A stretch of 64,000 nt of DNA from JAABRU01 sp050180235 (GCA_050180235.1 JBFXEJ010000006.1:1-64000), one strand, 5' to 3'; positions 44,955-55,116 are shown, counted from the first letter of the stretch. The notes: a model not told the origin generated them from the letters alone. Numbers and translations: made by a program.

Positions 44955-47900
44955 TCAGGACAGCTTTTCCATTTCATTGACAATTTCCACTGTCCTTACG
45001 CTGACCGTACATACCCGCATGAGCAGATCAATGACTTTTTCTTTGTAATCCGAAAATCTGTAAGTGCCAAATTTTTCTGCAACTGTGGAGTCTTTGATTT
45101 TCTTTTCTTTGTACTGATCGAGAATCCATTGCAGTGCGCAGTATGTGCCAAGCCTGTATTCCCATGCGCTTTTCGGAACACCGTGCAGGGATGTGGCTGT
45201 GTCAATGACAATTGCGCCCTTATCCCTGTCTGCTTTCAGTTTCGGTTTCGGGGATTTGTCCGGAATATCTTTTCTTTCAAGCGGATACGGATCAATGCTT
45301 TCAAAACTGATATGCAGATTCATCAGTTCCTTTCCCCATGCCGCCCATTGCTGAAAATCCTCATAAAAGGGAATGCGGGGCAGTTCCCTTTTGAGATTCT
45401 GTTCATACTTTTTCCGGTATGCCGGATTGTGAAGAACAGCATAAACATAATAAAAAATGTCTTCTTTGCTGACAGTTGCATCATTGTAATTATTTACAAA
45501 CTGCTGCAAACCCCAGTCTGTGATGTTGTCAATCCTGTCACCATTTTCATCATAACGGTAAAGCGGAAGACATTGAGCCGGATCAAGTGAATAAACCGAA
45601 TAATTCAGCACTGCATTTGTAACCAGCACAGAAAAAGAAAGTCTGCTGCCTGCAACAAAAGTGATTGCCTGATTGCTGCGGTTTATTCCAAAAACCCGGT
45701 TCTGCTGATATTGCATTTCATTGAGTTCTTTGGAAAAATACAGTTTTTTCTTCACAAAGGGTCTGTAAAGAGTGTCAATAATCAGATTTTTGTCAAATTC
45801 ATACAACCTGCCTTTTTCCAAATCTTTTTTAACCGCCCTTGTCCATTTGATTTTATAATCAACAAATTTGCCAGCAGGACGTTTTCTTTTCAGGGAACTG
45901 TATTTTTTCACATGCTGATTGTAATTGTTAATCAGATATTTCACCTTTTTTTCAACAGAATTTTCACAGAAATCATACACCCATTCATCCCTTGCGCTTA
46001 CAATTCCCAAAGAAAACAGCCTGAAAACTGCTTTTTCATCATCCTTTTCCTTTGCCAGTTTTGTTTCTTTGGCAGCCAGAGGCAGAAGCGTGTCAAAATC
46101 ATTGTCCGTGAGATGAATCCAGTTGTGATCCCTGTCAGGAATAATGTGCTGAAAATTCAGATCCATGAATCTGTTACAGGAAAGAAATTCCTTTTTTTTG
46201 TCCGATTTGAGATAATCCTCCACTGCGGTGTACCATATTCTGCATCCGCTTTCCCCGTGCTTTTTGATGAGAAAATAAACCGCAACACCCACCCGGATTT
46301 TGTCACTGAAGACATTTCCGCCCTCCTGCCGCCTGCGCTCCCCGCTGGTGCGTGCATTTCCCTTCAGATCAATGATGTAAATCTCGTTGAATTCCTCTGC
46401 CACCACTTTCCGGAATCCGTCATAAGTTCTTGCATTGACAAAGGAATTATTGGAGACAAAGGCTATCATGCCGTTTCTGCTGTTATGAAGCCGTTCAGTG
46501 GCCCATCGCAGAAAACGGGCGTACATGTCATACAGTTTGGTTTTCTGTGCTGTGCTTTGGGCTATGTATGTGGCTTTGATTCTGGCATCAATGCCCGGAT
46601 ATTCCCGGTTTTTGTTGTTCTCATTCTCATTCATCTGATTGGCATTGTAGGGCGGGTTGCCCATGATGACAAAAATTTCGCACTGATTCTGCTGCCTGAT
46701 TCGTTTTGTGTTCTCAACAGTCATGGAGAACATGTCATACTGTTTTCCGTTGAAAACAGTGTGTTCGAGCGTGTCCATGAAGCAGAGATTTTCAAATTCG
46801 GCATACTGTCCCATTTTCTGCCTGTAAGTGAATTCAATGTTGAGATTGGCAATGTAATAGGGCAGAATTGAAACTTCATTGCAGTGGATTTCATGCGCAT
46901 ATTTGTGCGGAAGCTGCGCCTTTGGAATGTGTTCAATGAGTTCCGTGACAAATGTGCCGGTTCCGGCCGCAGGGTCAAGAATGTGAACACCGGAATCTCC
47001 CAGCAGTCTTCCGAAATATTTATCCAGAAGGAAATCCGTGCTTTCAATCATAAAACGGACAATTTCATCGGGTGTGTAAAAAACACCGAGCCGGTCTGCG
47101 GATTTGGGATTGTAGACCCGGTAGAAATTTTCAGAAAGAACTTTCAGAAATTTCTGTTTTTCGTGATGATTCGCGATACTGGCGGCATGGCGTCTGATGA
47201 CCAGATAATAATTTTCAATGTTTCCCAGTATATTTCGCTTGACTGATCCTGTGAAAAATGTGGTGACCACCTTCTGCAGTTCGCGTGCAATGTTGTTTTC
47301 CCGGTGAAACTGTGATTCACTGAACACACTCAGAAAAATTTCCTCTGTCAGAATGTGCTGAATCATCATCTCCCGCACATCATCGGGCGCAATCTGCGGA
47401 TTTATTGCATCTCTGCAAAGTTTCAGAAATGCGTCACGGCCATTCTGAAAATCCGGATTGCGCAGAGATTCCTCCGCGATTTTCTCCCGCAGCGTGTTCA
47501 GAACAGTGGGCATATCTGTTTTAAACTGCTCAATAGCCTCACGGAAAGTTCTGATTTCAGGCCGTTCATAACGCAGCAGCCGGTTTATGATTTCATCCAG
47601 TTTTTCCGGACTGCGCATGGAAACATCCATGACTTTCCTGCCGTTCTGAAACAGAACAGCACGCTGCGAATCCTCAAACAGAATGTTGTCTTTGGGATAG
47701 CCCCGGTCAAATTTGGCTTTGATTTCCGCATCCAGATCATCATATTCATCCTTGCTTTCCCAGAATCCCCATTCCAGACGCAGCGCATCCTTTATTGTGC
47801 CGTCCGGTCTTTTTTTGGAGCCTTTCTGACCCAGTTCCGTCACCAGTTCAAAATTCCGGGCTTCGCAGTATGCGTTGAGAAGAATGTAAAACGCACTCCG

Positions 47901-47984
47901 GATGGCTGTCTCATTGCGGGTTCCGCCGTGCTGAATGATCTTTTCAAGCCGCTTGTAATATTCCTGAATCAGTGTCTTTGACAT
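44955..47984 (-). CDS. Type ISP-like RM enzyme, paralogue B
   Basis: A 1009-residue intact enzyme. Its first about 560 residues (nuclease-like WESKDEYDD, helical domain, DPAAGTGTF and GNPPYN methyltransferase) are almost identical to paralogue A. The next about 270 residues (from EEFNEIYIIDLKGNARTSGE on) are quite different, and the last about 190 again match A and C closely. The divergent block lies where the target-recognition domain is expected, so it should recognise another DNA site. The frame is open further upstream, but aaagg before 47984 and homology to A fix the start. It lies 32 bp downstream of paralogue C. No separate methylase or nuclease subunit exists. Confidence 0.87.
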   Translation of the reverse strand: MSKTLIQEYYKRLEKIIQHGGTRNETAIRSAFYILLNAYCEARNFELVTELGQKGSKKRPDGTIKDALRLEWGFWESKDEYDDLDAEIKAKFDRGYPKDNILFEDSQRAVLFQNGRKVMDVSMRSPEKLDEIINRLLRYERPEIRTFREAIEQFKTDMPTVLNTLREKIAEESLRNPDFQNGRDAFLKLCRDAINPQIAPDDVREMMIQHILTEEIFLSVFSESQFHRENNIARELQKVVTTFFTGSVKRNILGNIENYYLVIRRHAASIANHHEKQKFLKVLSENFYRVYNPKSADRLGVFYTPDEIVRFMIESTDFLLDKYFGRLLGDSGVHILDPAAGTGTFVTELIEHIPKAQLPHKYAHEIHCNEVSILPYYIANLNIEFTYRQKMGQYAEFENLCFMDTLEHTVFNGKQYDMFSMTVENTKRIRQQNQCEIFVIMGNPPYNANQMNENENNKNREYPGIDARIKATYIAQSTAQKTKLYDMYARFLRWATERLHNSRNGMIAFVSNNSFVNARTYDGFRKVVAEEFNEIYIIDLKGNARTSGERRRQEGGNVFSDKIRVGVAVYFLIKKHGESGCRIWYTAVEDYLKSDKKKEFLSCNRFMDLNFQHIIPDRDHNWIHLTDNDFDTLLPLAAKETKLAKEKDDEKAVFRLFSLGIVSARDEWVYDFCENSVEKKVKYLINNYNQHVKKYSSLKRKRPAGKFVDYKIKWTRAVKKDLEKGRLYEFDKNLIIDTLYRPFVKKKLYFSKELNEMQYQQNRVFGINRSNQAITFVAGSRLSFSVLVTNAVLNYSVYSLDPAQCLPLYRYDENGDRIDNITDWGLQQFVNNYNDATVSKEDIFYYVYAVLHNPAYRKKYEQNLKRELPRIPFYEDFQQWAAWGKELMNLHISFESIDPYPLERKDIPDKSPKPKLKADRDKGAIVIDTATSLHGVPKSAWEYRLGTYCALQWILDQYKEKKIKDSTVAEKFGTYRFSDYKEKVIDLLMRVCTVSVRTVEIVNEMEKLS

Positions 47985-48016
47985 CTGATGTTTCCTTTCC
48001 CCTGCTGAAATTATGA

Positions 48017-51000
48017 TCAGAACTGTTTTTCCATTTCCCCGATGATTTCCACTGTTCTGACGCTGACCGTGCATACCCGCATGAGCAGATCAATGACTTT
48101 TTCTTTGTAATCCGAAAATCTGTAAGTGCCAAATTTTTCTGCAACTGTGGAGTCTTTGATTTTCTTTTCTTTGTACTGATCGAGAATCCATTGCAGGGCG
48201 CAGTATGTTCCGAGTCTGTATTCCCATGCGCTTTTCGGAACACCGTGCAGGGAAGTGGCAGTGTCAATGACAATTATGCCACTGTCTTTGTCCGCTTTCA
48301 GTTTCGGTTTCGGGGATTTGTCAGCAATATCCTTTCTTTCAAGCGGATACGGATCAATGCTTTCAAAACTGATATGCAGATTCATCAGTTCCTTTCCCCA
48401 TGCCGCCCATTGCTGAAAATTTTCATAAAAGGGAATGCGGGGCAGTTCCCGTTTGAGATTCTGTTCATACGTTTTCCGGTATGCGGGATTGTGCAGCACA
48501 GCATAAACATAGTGAAAAATGTTTTCTCTGCTGATTTTCCTGTTTTTATAATGGGTTGTGAACTGCTGTAATCCCCAGTCTGTGATATTGTCAACCTTGG
48601 TTCCATCAGCTTCATAACGGTAAAGCGGGAGAGATTTCGATCCTCCCTGCGGAAGCAGATCGTGTATTTTGTCACTTACAAGTGTAAAAAAATCCCATTC
48701 TGAACCTGTTTTAAACAGGATGACTTTATTATCCGAATCTCCTTCATGGAAAATCTGTTTAAACAAACCCGGACGATCAACCAGTAACGAATCATAATAC
48801 AGAAATTTTTTCACAAAGGGCCGGTATATTGCTGAACGGATTTTTTCAGCATCCGGTTTTATCCTTTCCTTACGTCTCAGCCTTTCTTTCAGAGTTGAAC
48901 TCCATTTGATGATTTCATAATTGACAAAATTATCAATGTTATGCGGTTGTTTTTCTTTTTTATGGCGTGAAACCTCTTTGTTATACTCAGAGCAGAACAG
49001 TTTCATTTTTTTCAGCAAAGCCGTTCTGTCAAAATCATACACCCATTCATCCCGGTTTGTGGAAACACCCAAAGAAAAGAGTTTGAACAAAGCATTTTCA
49101 TCTTTTGCCGATTTTGCGGCTTTTGTCTCTTTGTCCGCGAGCGGCAGAAGATCGTCAAAATCATTGTGTGAAAGATTGATCCAGTTGCTGTTTTCATCCG
49201 GAACAATATGCTCAAAATCAAGATCGGTAAATCTGGAAACAGACAGAAAATCCAGTTTTTCTTTGGCAGTTCCGAATTCCGGAACCCGGCAGTAATAAAT
49301 TCGGCAGCGCTGTGATTCATTCTGTCCGCGTCTTTGCTTTTTCCGAAGGGAGTCTCTCCGGTTGCAGTATTTTATCATAAATGATACTGCAACACCGGTT
49401 TTAATCCCGAAAACATTGGCCTTTTCCTTTTTACGGATGTTTCCGCCCAGATCAGCAATATAAATTTCATTGAACTCCTCAGCCGCGACTTTGCGGAATC
49501 CGTCAAAGGTTCTCGCCTCAATGAACGAGGAATTGGTCACAAATGCCACAATGCCCTCTCTGTCTCCGATGCGATCCGATGCCCAGCGGAAAAACCGGGC
49601 ATACATGTCATAAAGTTTGGTTTTCTGCGCGCTGCTGGCTGCAATGTATGTGTTTTTTATCCGCTCATCAATGCCCGGATATTCCCGGTTTTTGTTGTTT
49701 TCATTCTCATTCATCTGATTGGCATTGTAGGGCGGATTGCCTATTATTACAAAAATTTCCCCTTTGTTCTGCCTGGCAATGCGTTCCGTGTTTTCCACTG
49801 TCACCGAAAATATGTCATACTGTTTTTTGCTGAAAACCGCATGATCCAGTGTGTCCATAAAACAGATGTTTTTAAATTCCGCATATTCCCCCATTTTCTG
49901 CTTGTAGGTGAATTCAATGTTCAGATTGGCAATGTAATAGGGCAGAATGGAGACTTCATTGCAGTGGATTTCATTTGTGTATTTGCGGGCAAGCTGTGCT
50001 TTGGGCAGATATTCAATGAGTTCTGTGACAAATGTGCCTGTGCCTGCGGCCGGATCAAGGATGTTCACACCCGGATCACTCAGGAGTTTTCCGAAGCATT
50101 TTTCCAGAAGAAAGTCCGTGCTTTCAATCATAAACCGCACGATTTCATTGGGTGTGTAAAAAATGCCGAGCCTGTCCGCTGCTTTGGGGTTGTATGCTGT
50201 GTAGAAATTTTCATACAGGGCTTTTAAAAATTTCTGCTTTTCATGGTGATTCGCGATATTGGCGGCTGCCCTTTTAATGACCAGATAATAGGTTTTAACC
50301 CTGTCAAGTGTATTGCGGCGCACTTCTCCTGTGAAAAATGTGTTCACTGTCCGGTAAAGTTCACGCGCGATATTGTTTTCCCTGTGAAACTGGGGTTCGT
50401 CAAATACAGTCAGAAAGATTTCTTCGGTCAGAATATGCTGGATGATCATTTCCCGTATATCCTGTTCCGTGATGTGCGGATTGATCACATCTTTGCACAG
50501 ATTCAGGAACTTGTGTTTTGCACTTCTGAATTTTTCGCTGTTTTCGGATTCACTGTCAATCTGATGCCGGAGAACAGTGAGAATTCCCGGCAGATCCTCT
50601 TTGAATATTTCAATTGCCTCTCGGAACTGCCTGACTTCGGATGGCTGATAATTTACAAAACAGGTGAGAATGGCATCCAGTTCATCAGCCTTGTCAAACC
50701 GGGCCTCCATAACCCTTGCTCCGCCCTGAAACAGAACTGCTTTCAGTGAATCTTCAAACAGAATATTGCTCCGGGGATAGCCTTTGGAAAATTTGTCTTC
50801 GATTTCTTTTTCCAGATTATCATACTGATCCTTGCTTTCCCAGTATCCCCAGTCCATCCGCAGGCCGTCTTTCACTGTTCCGTCCGGTATGATTGTTGTT
50901 CCGAAAGGGGTTTTCATTTCCAGTTCATTGATCAGCAGGAGATTTTTTGATTCACAGTACGCGTTTATCAAGTCCCTGAAAGCCGAACGCAGGGCACTTT

Positions 51001-51073
51001 CCTTACGGGAGCCGCCATACTGGATGATTTTTTCAACTTTTGAATAATATTGCCCAATCAGAAGATTTGACAT
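48017..51073 (-). CDS. Type ISP-like RM enzyme, paralogue C
   Basis: A 1018-residue intact enzyme, first of the tandem array in transcription order. Its N-terminal about 300 residues are only moderately like A and B (MSNLLIGQYYSKVEKIIQ…PDGTVKDGLRMDWGYWESKDQYD). From the methyltransferase motif DPAAGTGTF on it is close to both. After GNPPYN it follows paralogue A (ADLGGNIRKKEKANVFGIK), then diverges at HEGDSDNKVILFKTG before the shared C-terminus. The gene is thus a mosaic. The upstream extension of the frame is rejected for the ATG at 51073, which shares with B the leader ctttcc…catctgatg. It modifies adenine and presumably cuts unmodified DNA. Confidence 0.87.
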   Translation of the reverse strand: MSNLLIGQYYSKVEKIIQYGGSRKESALRSAFRDLINAYCESKNLLLINELEMKTPFGTTIIPDGTVKDGLRMDWGYWESKDQYDNLEKEIEDKFSKGYPRSNILFEDSLKAVLFQGGARVMEARFDKADELDAILTCFVNYQPSEVRQFREAIEIFKEDLPGILTVLRHQIDSESENSEKFRSAKHKFLNLCKDVINPHITEQDIREMIIQHILTEEIFLTVFDEPQFHRENNIARELYRTVNTFFTGEVRRNTLDRVKTYYLVIKRAAANIANHHEKQKFLKALYENFYTAYNPKAADRLGIFYTPNEIVRFMIESTDFLLEKCFGKLLSDPGVNILDPAAGTGTFVTELIEYLPKAQLARKYTNEIHCNEVSILPYYIANLNIEFTYKQKMGEYAEFKNICFMDTLDHAVFSKKQYDIFSVTVENTERIARQNKGEIFVIIGNPPYNANQMNENENNKNREYPGIDERIKNTYIAASSAQKTKLYDMYARFFRWASDRIGDREGIVAFVTNSSFIEARTFDGFRKVAAEEFNEIYIADLGGNIRKKEKANVFGIKTGVAVSFMIKYCNRRDSLRKKQRRGQNESQRCRIYYCRVPEFGTAKEKLDFLSVSRFTDLDFEHIVPDENSNWINLSHNDFDDLLPLADKETKAAKSAKDENALFKLFSLGVSTNRDEWVYDFDRTALLKKMKLFCSEYNKEVSRHKKEKQPHNIDNFVNYEIIKWSSTLKERLRRKERIKPDAEKIRSAIYRPFVKKFLYYDSLLVDRPGLFKQIFHEGDSDNKVILFKTGSEWDFFTLVSDKIHDLLPQGGSKSLPLYRYEADGTKVDNITDWGLQQFTTHYKNRKISRENIFHYVYAVLHNPAYRKTYEQNLKRELPRIPFYENFQQWAAWGKELMNLHISFESIDPYPLERKDIADKSPKPKLKADKDSGIIVIDTATSLHGVPKSAWEYRLGTYCALQWILDQYKEKKIKDSTVAEKFGTYRFSDYKEKVIDLLMRVCTVSVRTVEIIGEMEKQF

Positions 51074-51212
51074 CTGATGTTTCCTTTCTGCCGGTAATTG
51101 GAGCGGGAACCTGAGAACACCTGCTGTACGGGCCATCCTCAGGTTATACAGCGTTCAGTCTGTTTTTCTCACGAAATCAAAAACTTTTATTTATCAATTC
51201 GGTACAGGTTTT

Positions 51213-51632
51213 TCAATAAAGTTTTTCCCCGCAGCGGATTTCTGTCAGGTCAATCCGACTTATTATGTCACGTTTCCAGCCTTTCCCTCCGAGCCTGCCA
51301 TCGCCTCCCATTGATAACACATCCACACCGCTGTTTTTTTGACGCCAGGCCAAAGAGGTGAGTATATATTCATTCCCCCAGGGATCAATTGGAACTTGCA
51401 GAATGGTTTCCGGAACCAGCTCTTTCAGGTTAAGCGGAAATTTTTTGTTTTTACAATAGTAACAGATAATTAAATACTTAATGTTTGACAAATCTTTGGA
51501 GGCTGCCTTGTATTTGTTTTCAATTTCCGGATCAATTTCTGTGAACTGAAATGTAAGGCTTCCTGTAATAACAACAAGTATCAGACTGTTGAACAGAATC
51601 CAGAAAACAGTCTCATTCTTAATACCCGTCAT
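51213..51632 (-). CDS. Type II-secretion pseudopilin-like protein
   Basis: 139 residues. One N-terminal membrane helix (FWILFNSLILVVITGSLTF) is followed by a long helix and a C-terminal segment IDPWGNEYILTS then SMGGDGRLGGKGWKRDI. These match the conserved end of GspG-type pseudopilins, including the calcium-loop DPWG and GxDG patterns. The usual prepilin cleavage motif (G followed by FTLIE) is not evident, so it may be a non-processed relative. No other secretion genes are near. The start is uncertain; the longer frame to 51878 crosses a MITE fragment. It follows the RM array on the same strand. Confidence 0.7.
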   Translation of the reverse strand: MTGIKNETVFWILFNSLILVVITGSLTFQFTEIDPEIENKYKAASKDLSNIKYLIICYYCKNKKFPLNLKELVPETILQVPIDPWGNEYILTSLAWRQKNSGVDVLSMGGDGRLGGKGWKRDIISRIDLTEIRCGEKLY

Positions 51633-51674
51633 TGCTTCATGCACCCTTCTGAAAATAATCCAATTTTTTGTCTT

Positions 51675-51720
51675 AGGTGATTTCTGAAAACAAATATAAT
51701 TCCCCTTCATCCCTGTTTGA
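51675..51720. repeat. MITE family 1 fragment (left end only)
   Basis: aggtgattt at 51675–51683 followed by ctgaaaacaaatataattcc matches the left end of the family; the rest and the right terminal repeat are missing. Confidence 0.55.
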
Positions 51721-51766
51721 AAAAAAAGAAATAACAGCCCCGGAATTTTCTGTTTTCCGTCCCGGT

Positions 51767-52402
51767 CTATTTTTCCGGCAGAGGACAGATATTTTCCGAT
51801 GCTGTCCGGGAAATATTGGCCTTTTTCCGGATATTTTCTGTATCCAGATTTTCCACAAAACGGATCAGGTTTTCCCATACAGAATGAAAACCGAATCCGC
51901 CTTCAGTCATTTCTTTCAGAGCCTCTTCTTTTGTCCATCCGCACAAAAGTATGCGATATACAGCAACCATTGTTCCTGTGCGATCCGCGCCATGTTTACA
52001 GTGAATCAGCACCGGGGTTTTGTCCGGATCTGTGACAATCTTCAGAAAGCGGACAGCATCTTCCTCTTTCAATGCCCATGTGTTTACCGGAATGGATTCA
52101 TAATTCAGTCCCGTATCCCTGAGCATTTCCTCATCGGAATGAGAGGCCCGGAGATTCACCACAGTGCGGATGCCCATTTTTTTCAGTTCTGCAAAGCCAT
52201 CTGCCGAAGGCTGCGCGCTGCGGTACAGCACAGGACTGACCTGATGAAAATTGGGAAGTCCGGGAATTTCCATCTGCCGCGCCCAGTGTGCAGGTCTGGT
52301 TTCCGGAGAAACAGACACAGACTGATCCGCATGAACACACACGGAAAAAAGCAGGCAGAATCCAATGAAAATCATACATATATTCATATACATTTTTTTC
52401 AT
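51767..52402 (-). CDS. Periplasmic dual-specificity/tyrosine phosphatase
   Basis: 211 residues with a signal peptide (MNICMIFIGFCLLFSVCVHA), so exported. The Cys-phosphatase loop HCKHGADRTG (Cys135, Arg141) is intact. Upstream VLYRSAQPSADGFAELKKMG and VVNLRASHSDEE are typical of the DSP/PFA-DSP family found in bacteria, and a Trp loop with acidic residues (NTWALKEEDA) may hold the general acid. It would remove phosphate from protein tyrosine, lipid or polyphosphate outside the cytoplasm. The start follows aaggag. It is transcribed on the same strand as, and 42 bp after, the diguanylate cyclase gene, so it may share the two-component operon. Confidence 0.9.
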   Translation of the reverse strand: MKKMYMNICMIFIGFCLLFSVCVHADQSVSVSPETRPAHWARQMEIPGLPNFHQVSPVLYRSAQPSADGFAELKKMGIRTVVNLRASHSDEEMLRDTGLNYESIPVNTWALKEEDAVRFLKIVTDPDKTPVLIHCKHGADRTGTMVAVYRILLCGWTKEEALKEMTEGGFGFHSVWENLIRFVENLDTENIRKKANISRTASENICPLPEK

Positions 52403-52444
52403 TTGCAGTTTCTCCTTTCTTTACTGATACAGTTGAGAAAAATA

Positions 52445-53314
52445 TCAGCAGCAGGCCACTGCTGCCACAACCCTGTTTCTTCCGCTCTGCTTGGCTTCAT
52501 ACAGGGCTTTGTCCGCGTCAGAAAACAGATCATCATCGGGTTTTGTCATGCAGGCCACTCCCAGGCTGGCTGTAACATGTCCGACTTCCGGGAAATCGTG
52601 ATCCGCAATGATTTTGCGCAGTTTTTCTGCCAGAATCTCAGCCCCCCTGATTTCTGTTTCCGAAAGGATGATGGCGAGTTCCTCCCCGCCCCATCTGGCT
52701 GCAAGGTCAGCGCCCCTGATATTTTCCAGAATAATGTCTGCCACTTCTTTCAGAACAATGTCTCCTGCCTGATGTCCAAATCTGTCGTTGACCTGTTTGA
52801 AATGATCCAGATCAAGGATCAGCAGGGACATGGGATGGCAGTAACGGCCGCATTTGGATTTTTCCTGCTGAAAAAACAGTTCAAACACTCTCCGGTTGTA
52901 AAGACGTGTCAGAGGATCAAGATAGGCTGCCTGTTTATCCTTTACCTGACGGATTCCCTTCCGGATTCGGGCCAGCAGGGTTTGATGGTTGAAGGGCTTG
53001 GAAATATAGTCATCCGCACCTTTATCCAGTCCGGCCACCTCATCCTCTGTGGTATTTTTGGCTGTCAGCAGGATAATGTAAATAAAACTGTATTTGTGAT
53101 TGCTTTTAACCTGACGGCATACTTCCAGCCCGTCCATTCCGGGCATCATCACATCCAGCAGCACCAGATCCGGAATCTGGGAGAAAATTTTTTCCAAAGC
53201 CTCTTCCCCGGTGGCAGCCATTTCCACTTCATATTCCTCTTTTTCCAGAATCCTCCTGAGAATGGTCCGAATTTTGTTGTGATCATCCACCACCAGTATT
53301 CTGCCTCTGTTCAT
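52445..53314 (-). CDS. Response regulator–diguanylate cyclase (PleD-like)
   Basis: 289 residues: a REC domain (1–120; acidic DDH at 10–12, phospho-acceptor Asp54, Lys106 in ISKPF) and a GGDEF domain (125–289) with active-site WGGEEL (209–213 for GGEEL) and a product-inhibition RGAD site (200–203) exactly five residues before it. It makes cyclic di-GMP from two GTP upon phosphorylation. Its ATG overlaps the stop of the kinase gene by 4 bp, so the kinase is its probable phosphodonor. It controls motility, adhesion or gliding by inference only. Confidence 0.95.
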   Translation of the reverse strand: MNRGRILVVDDHNKIRTILRRILEKEEYEVEMAATGEEALEKIFSQIPDLVLLDVMMPGMDGLEVCRQVKSNHKYSFIYIILLTAKNTTEDEVAGLDKGADDYISKPFNHQTLLARIRKGIRQVKDKQAAYLDPLTRLYNRRVFELFFQQEKSKCGRYCHPMSLLILDLDHFKQVNDRFGHQAGDIVLKEVADIILENIRGADLAARWGGEELAIILSETEIRGAEILAEKLRKIIADHDFPEVGHVTASLGVACMTKPDDDLFSDADKALYEAKQSGRNRVVAAVACC

Positions 53315-55053
53315 TGCCTTTTCCTCTCCTGATAATCTTCTGTTTTTCCGGATCTGTCTGAAATTTCATCTGAAAGGGGGATGGTAAAGGTGAAAATGCT
53401 GCCTTTGCCCGGTGTGCTTTCCACCCATATCCGGCCCCCGTGCATTTCCACAAAGCGTTTGCTGATGGTCAGCCCCAGCCCGGTTCCGGATGCCCTGCGG
53501 GTAAAGGAACTGTCGGCCTGATGAAATATGTTGAAAATGAAAGGAATATCTTCTTTGCTGATGCCGTAGCCCGTATCCAGTATCTCAAAATATCCCATAT
53601 TATTCAGAGGAAAAGCCCGCACCACAATCCGGCCCCTGTCTGTGAATTTGACAGCATTTCCCAGCAGATTCAGCAGTATCTGCTTCAGATGCATGGGATC
53701 GCAAAGAATATCCATTTCCTGAATCTGTGTTTCCAGAACAAGTCCTTTCTGTCCGGTCAGCACCCGGATATGGCTGATCACTTCCTGCACCATTTCCCGC
53801 GCAGATACAGGGCATGTGAAAATCTGCATTTTTCCGGCCTCAATTTTGGAAATATTCAGCAGATTGTTAATCAGTGCAAGCAGATGCTGACCATCCTCTT
53901 CAATATCTTTGGCAATTTCTGAAATCACCTTTGCTTCGGGCAGATCATCGGGATTTGTGAGCAGCGGTGTATTTCCCAGTATCACAGTCAGAGGGGTTCG
54001 AAGTTCATGACTGATGACATTGATGAAATCGCTTTTGATGCGGCTGGCTTTTTCCGCCTCCTTCTTTGCGGCAGTCAGGGATTCCTCAATCTGTTTGCGG
54101 AGTGTAATATCTGTCAGTGAGCCCACAAACATCCGTTCATCACCAATCTGCATTTCATTGACTGCCAGTTCCAGGGGAAACACTTTGCCGTCTTTGCGTT
54201 TCCCCATTACCTCCCGGCCAATGCCGATGATTTTTTTCCTGCCGGTTTTCAGATAAGTCTTCACATAAATGTCATGATGACTGTGAAAAGGCTCCGGCAT
54301 CAGCACATTGACATTTCGCCCAATCACCTCCTGAGCACTGTATCCGAAAATACGCTCTGCCGCAGGGTTGAAATCCTGTATAATCCGCTTTTCACTGATG
54401 GTGACAATCCCGCTGGCCACGGTTTCCAGAATGGTGCGGTTTTTGATCAGACTTTCCCGCAGGGATTTTTCCGCATCCATGCGCATCCGATCATTGCGTA
54501 AAGCCTGAATGATATTGCCGCATGTGTTCAGAAAAGGTTTCATAAAACCGGCAAGTTCAGGATCATATCCGCCGGGCCGGTTTGCTATACCCACCATGCC
54601 GACAAATTCTTTTCCGGAAAAAAAGGGCAGTCCCATAAATGTTTTCAGTGCAGGATGACCTTCCGGACATACTCCCGCTCGCGGATCATTGTCCGGATTA
54701 TTGGAAATGACCGGCTTTGCTGAAGTCAGCACTGCACCGTAAAGTGTTTTCAGATTCCGGAATTCCAGACCATCAGGGGCATTTTTTTCATAAAATTTTC
54801 TGGTTTCCCCATTCCATGCAATATTGGTGATGGCATGGGTTTTCAGATACACTGCTGCATCCGGATCATAGAGCACCTCACCGATAAATCCGTATTCGCT
54901 CCGGGTGATGGAAAGAAGGCTGCCCAGCAGGCGTTCAAACAGAATACTGTGGGCAGTATTGGTGATAAATTCGGACTGTGCGTCTGAAATGGCCTGCAGC
55001 ATGGATTGGTTCAAATCCGGGCAGTTGTACAGGTTTTTGATATTGTTTGTCAT
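53311..55053 (-). CDS. GAF–PAS sensor histidine kinase
   Basis: 580 residues, no membrane helix, so cytosolic. A GAF domain (about 30–190), a PAS domain with PAC (about 205–325), HisKA with phospho-acceptor His349 in VISHELRTPL, and an HATPase_c domain (N-box LLGNAVKF, G1 DTGYGIS, G2 GTGLGLTISKRF) are visible. It would phosphorylate the REC domain of the overlapping diguanylate cyclase gene. The GAF and PAS domains could sense small ligands, haem or redox; none can be named. No extra receiver is fused. Starts at ATG 55053. Confidence 0.94.
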   Translation of the reverse strand: MTNNIKNLYNCPDLNQSMLQAISDAQSEFITNTAHSILFERLLGSLLSITRSEYGFIGEVLYDPDAAVYLKTHAITNIAWNGETRKFYEKNAPDGLEFRNLKTLYGAVLTSAKPVISNNPDNDPRAGVCPEGHPALKTFMGLPFFSGKEFVGMVGIANRPGGYDPELAGFMKPFLNTCGNIIQALRNDRMRMDAEKSLRESLIKNRTILETVASGIVTISEKRIIQDFNPAAERIFGYSAQEVIGRNVNVLMPEPFHSHHDIYVKTYLKTGRKKIIGIGREVMGKRKDGKVFPLELAVNEMQIGDERMFVGSLTDITLRKQIEESLTAAKKEAEKASRIKSDFINVISHELRTPLTVILGNTPLLTNPDDLPEAKVISEIAKDIEEDGQHLLALINNLLNISKIEAGKMQIFTCPVSAREMVQEVISHIRVLTGQKGLVLETQIQEMDILCDPMHLKQILLNLLGNAVKFTDRGRIVVRAFPLNNMGYFEILDTGYGISKEDIPFIFNIFHQADSSFTRRASGTGLGLTISKRFVEMHGGRIWVESTPGKGSIFTFTIPLSDEISDRSGKTEDYQERKRQ

Positions 55054-55116
55054 AAATAATTTCAGACTGTCCCGTTTTCAGATATGCACCTGCGGGGGAT
55101 GCGGGCATTTCCGCTT

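Noticed and set aside
45711..46871. 386-aa plus-strand ORF within the RM array
   Set aside because: Antisense shadow of paralogue B; similar shadows occur in all three copies.
51677..53332. 551-aa plus-strand ORF
   Set aside because: Antisense to the phosphatase and diguanylate cyclase genes, both with intact catalytic motifs.
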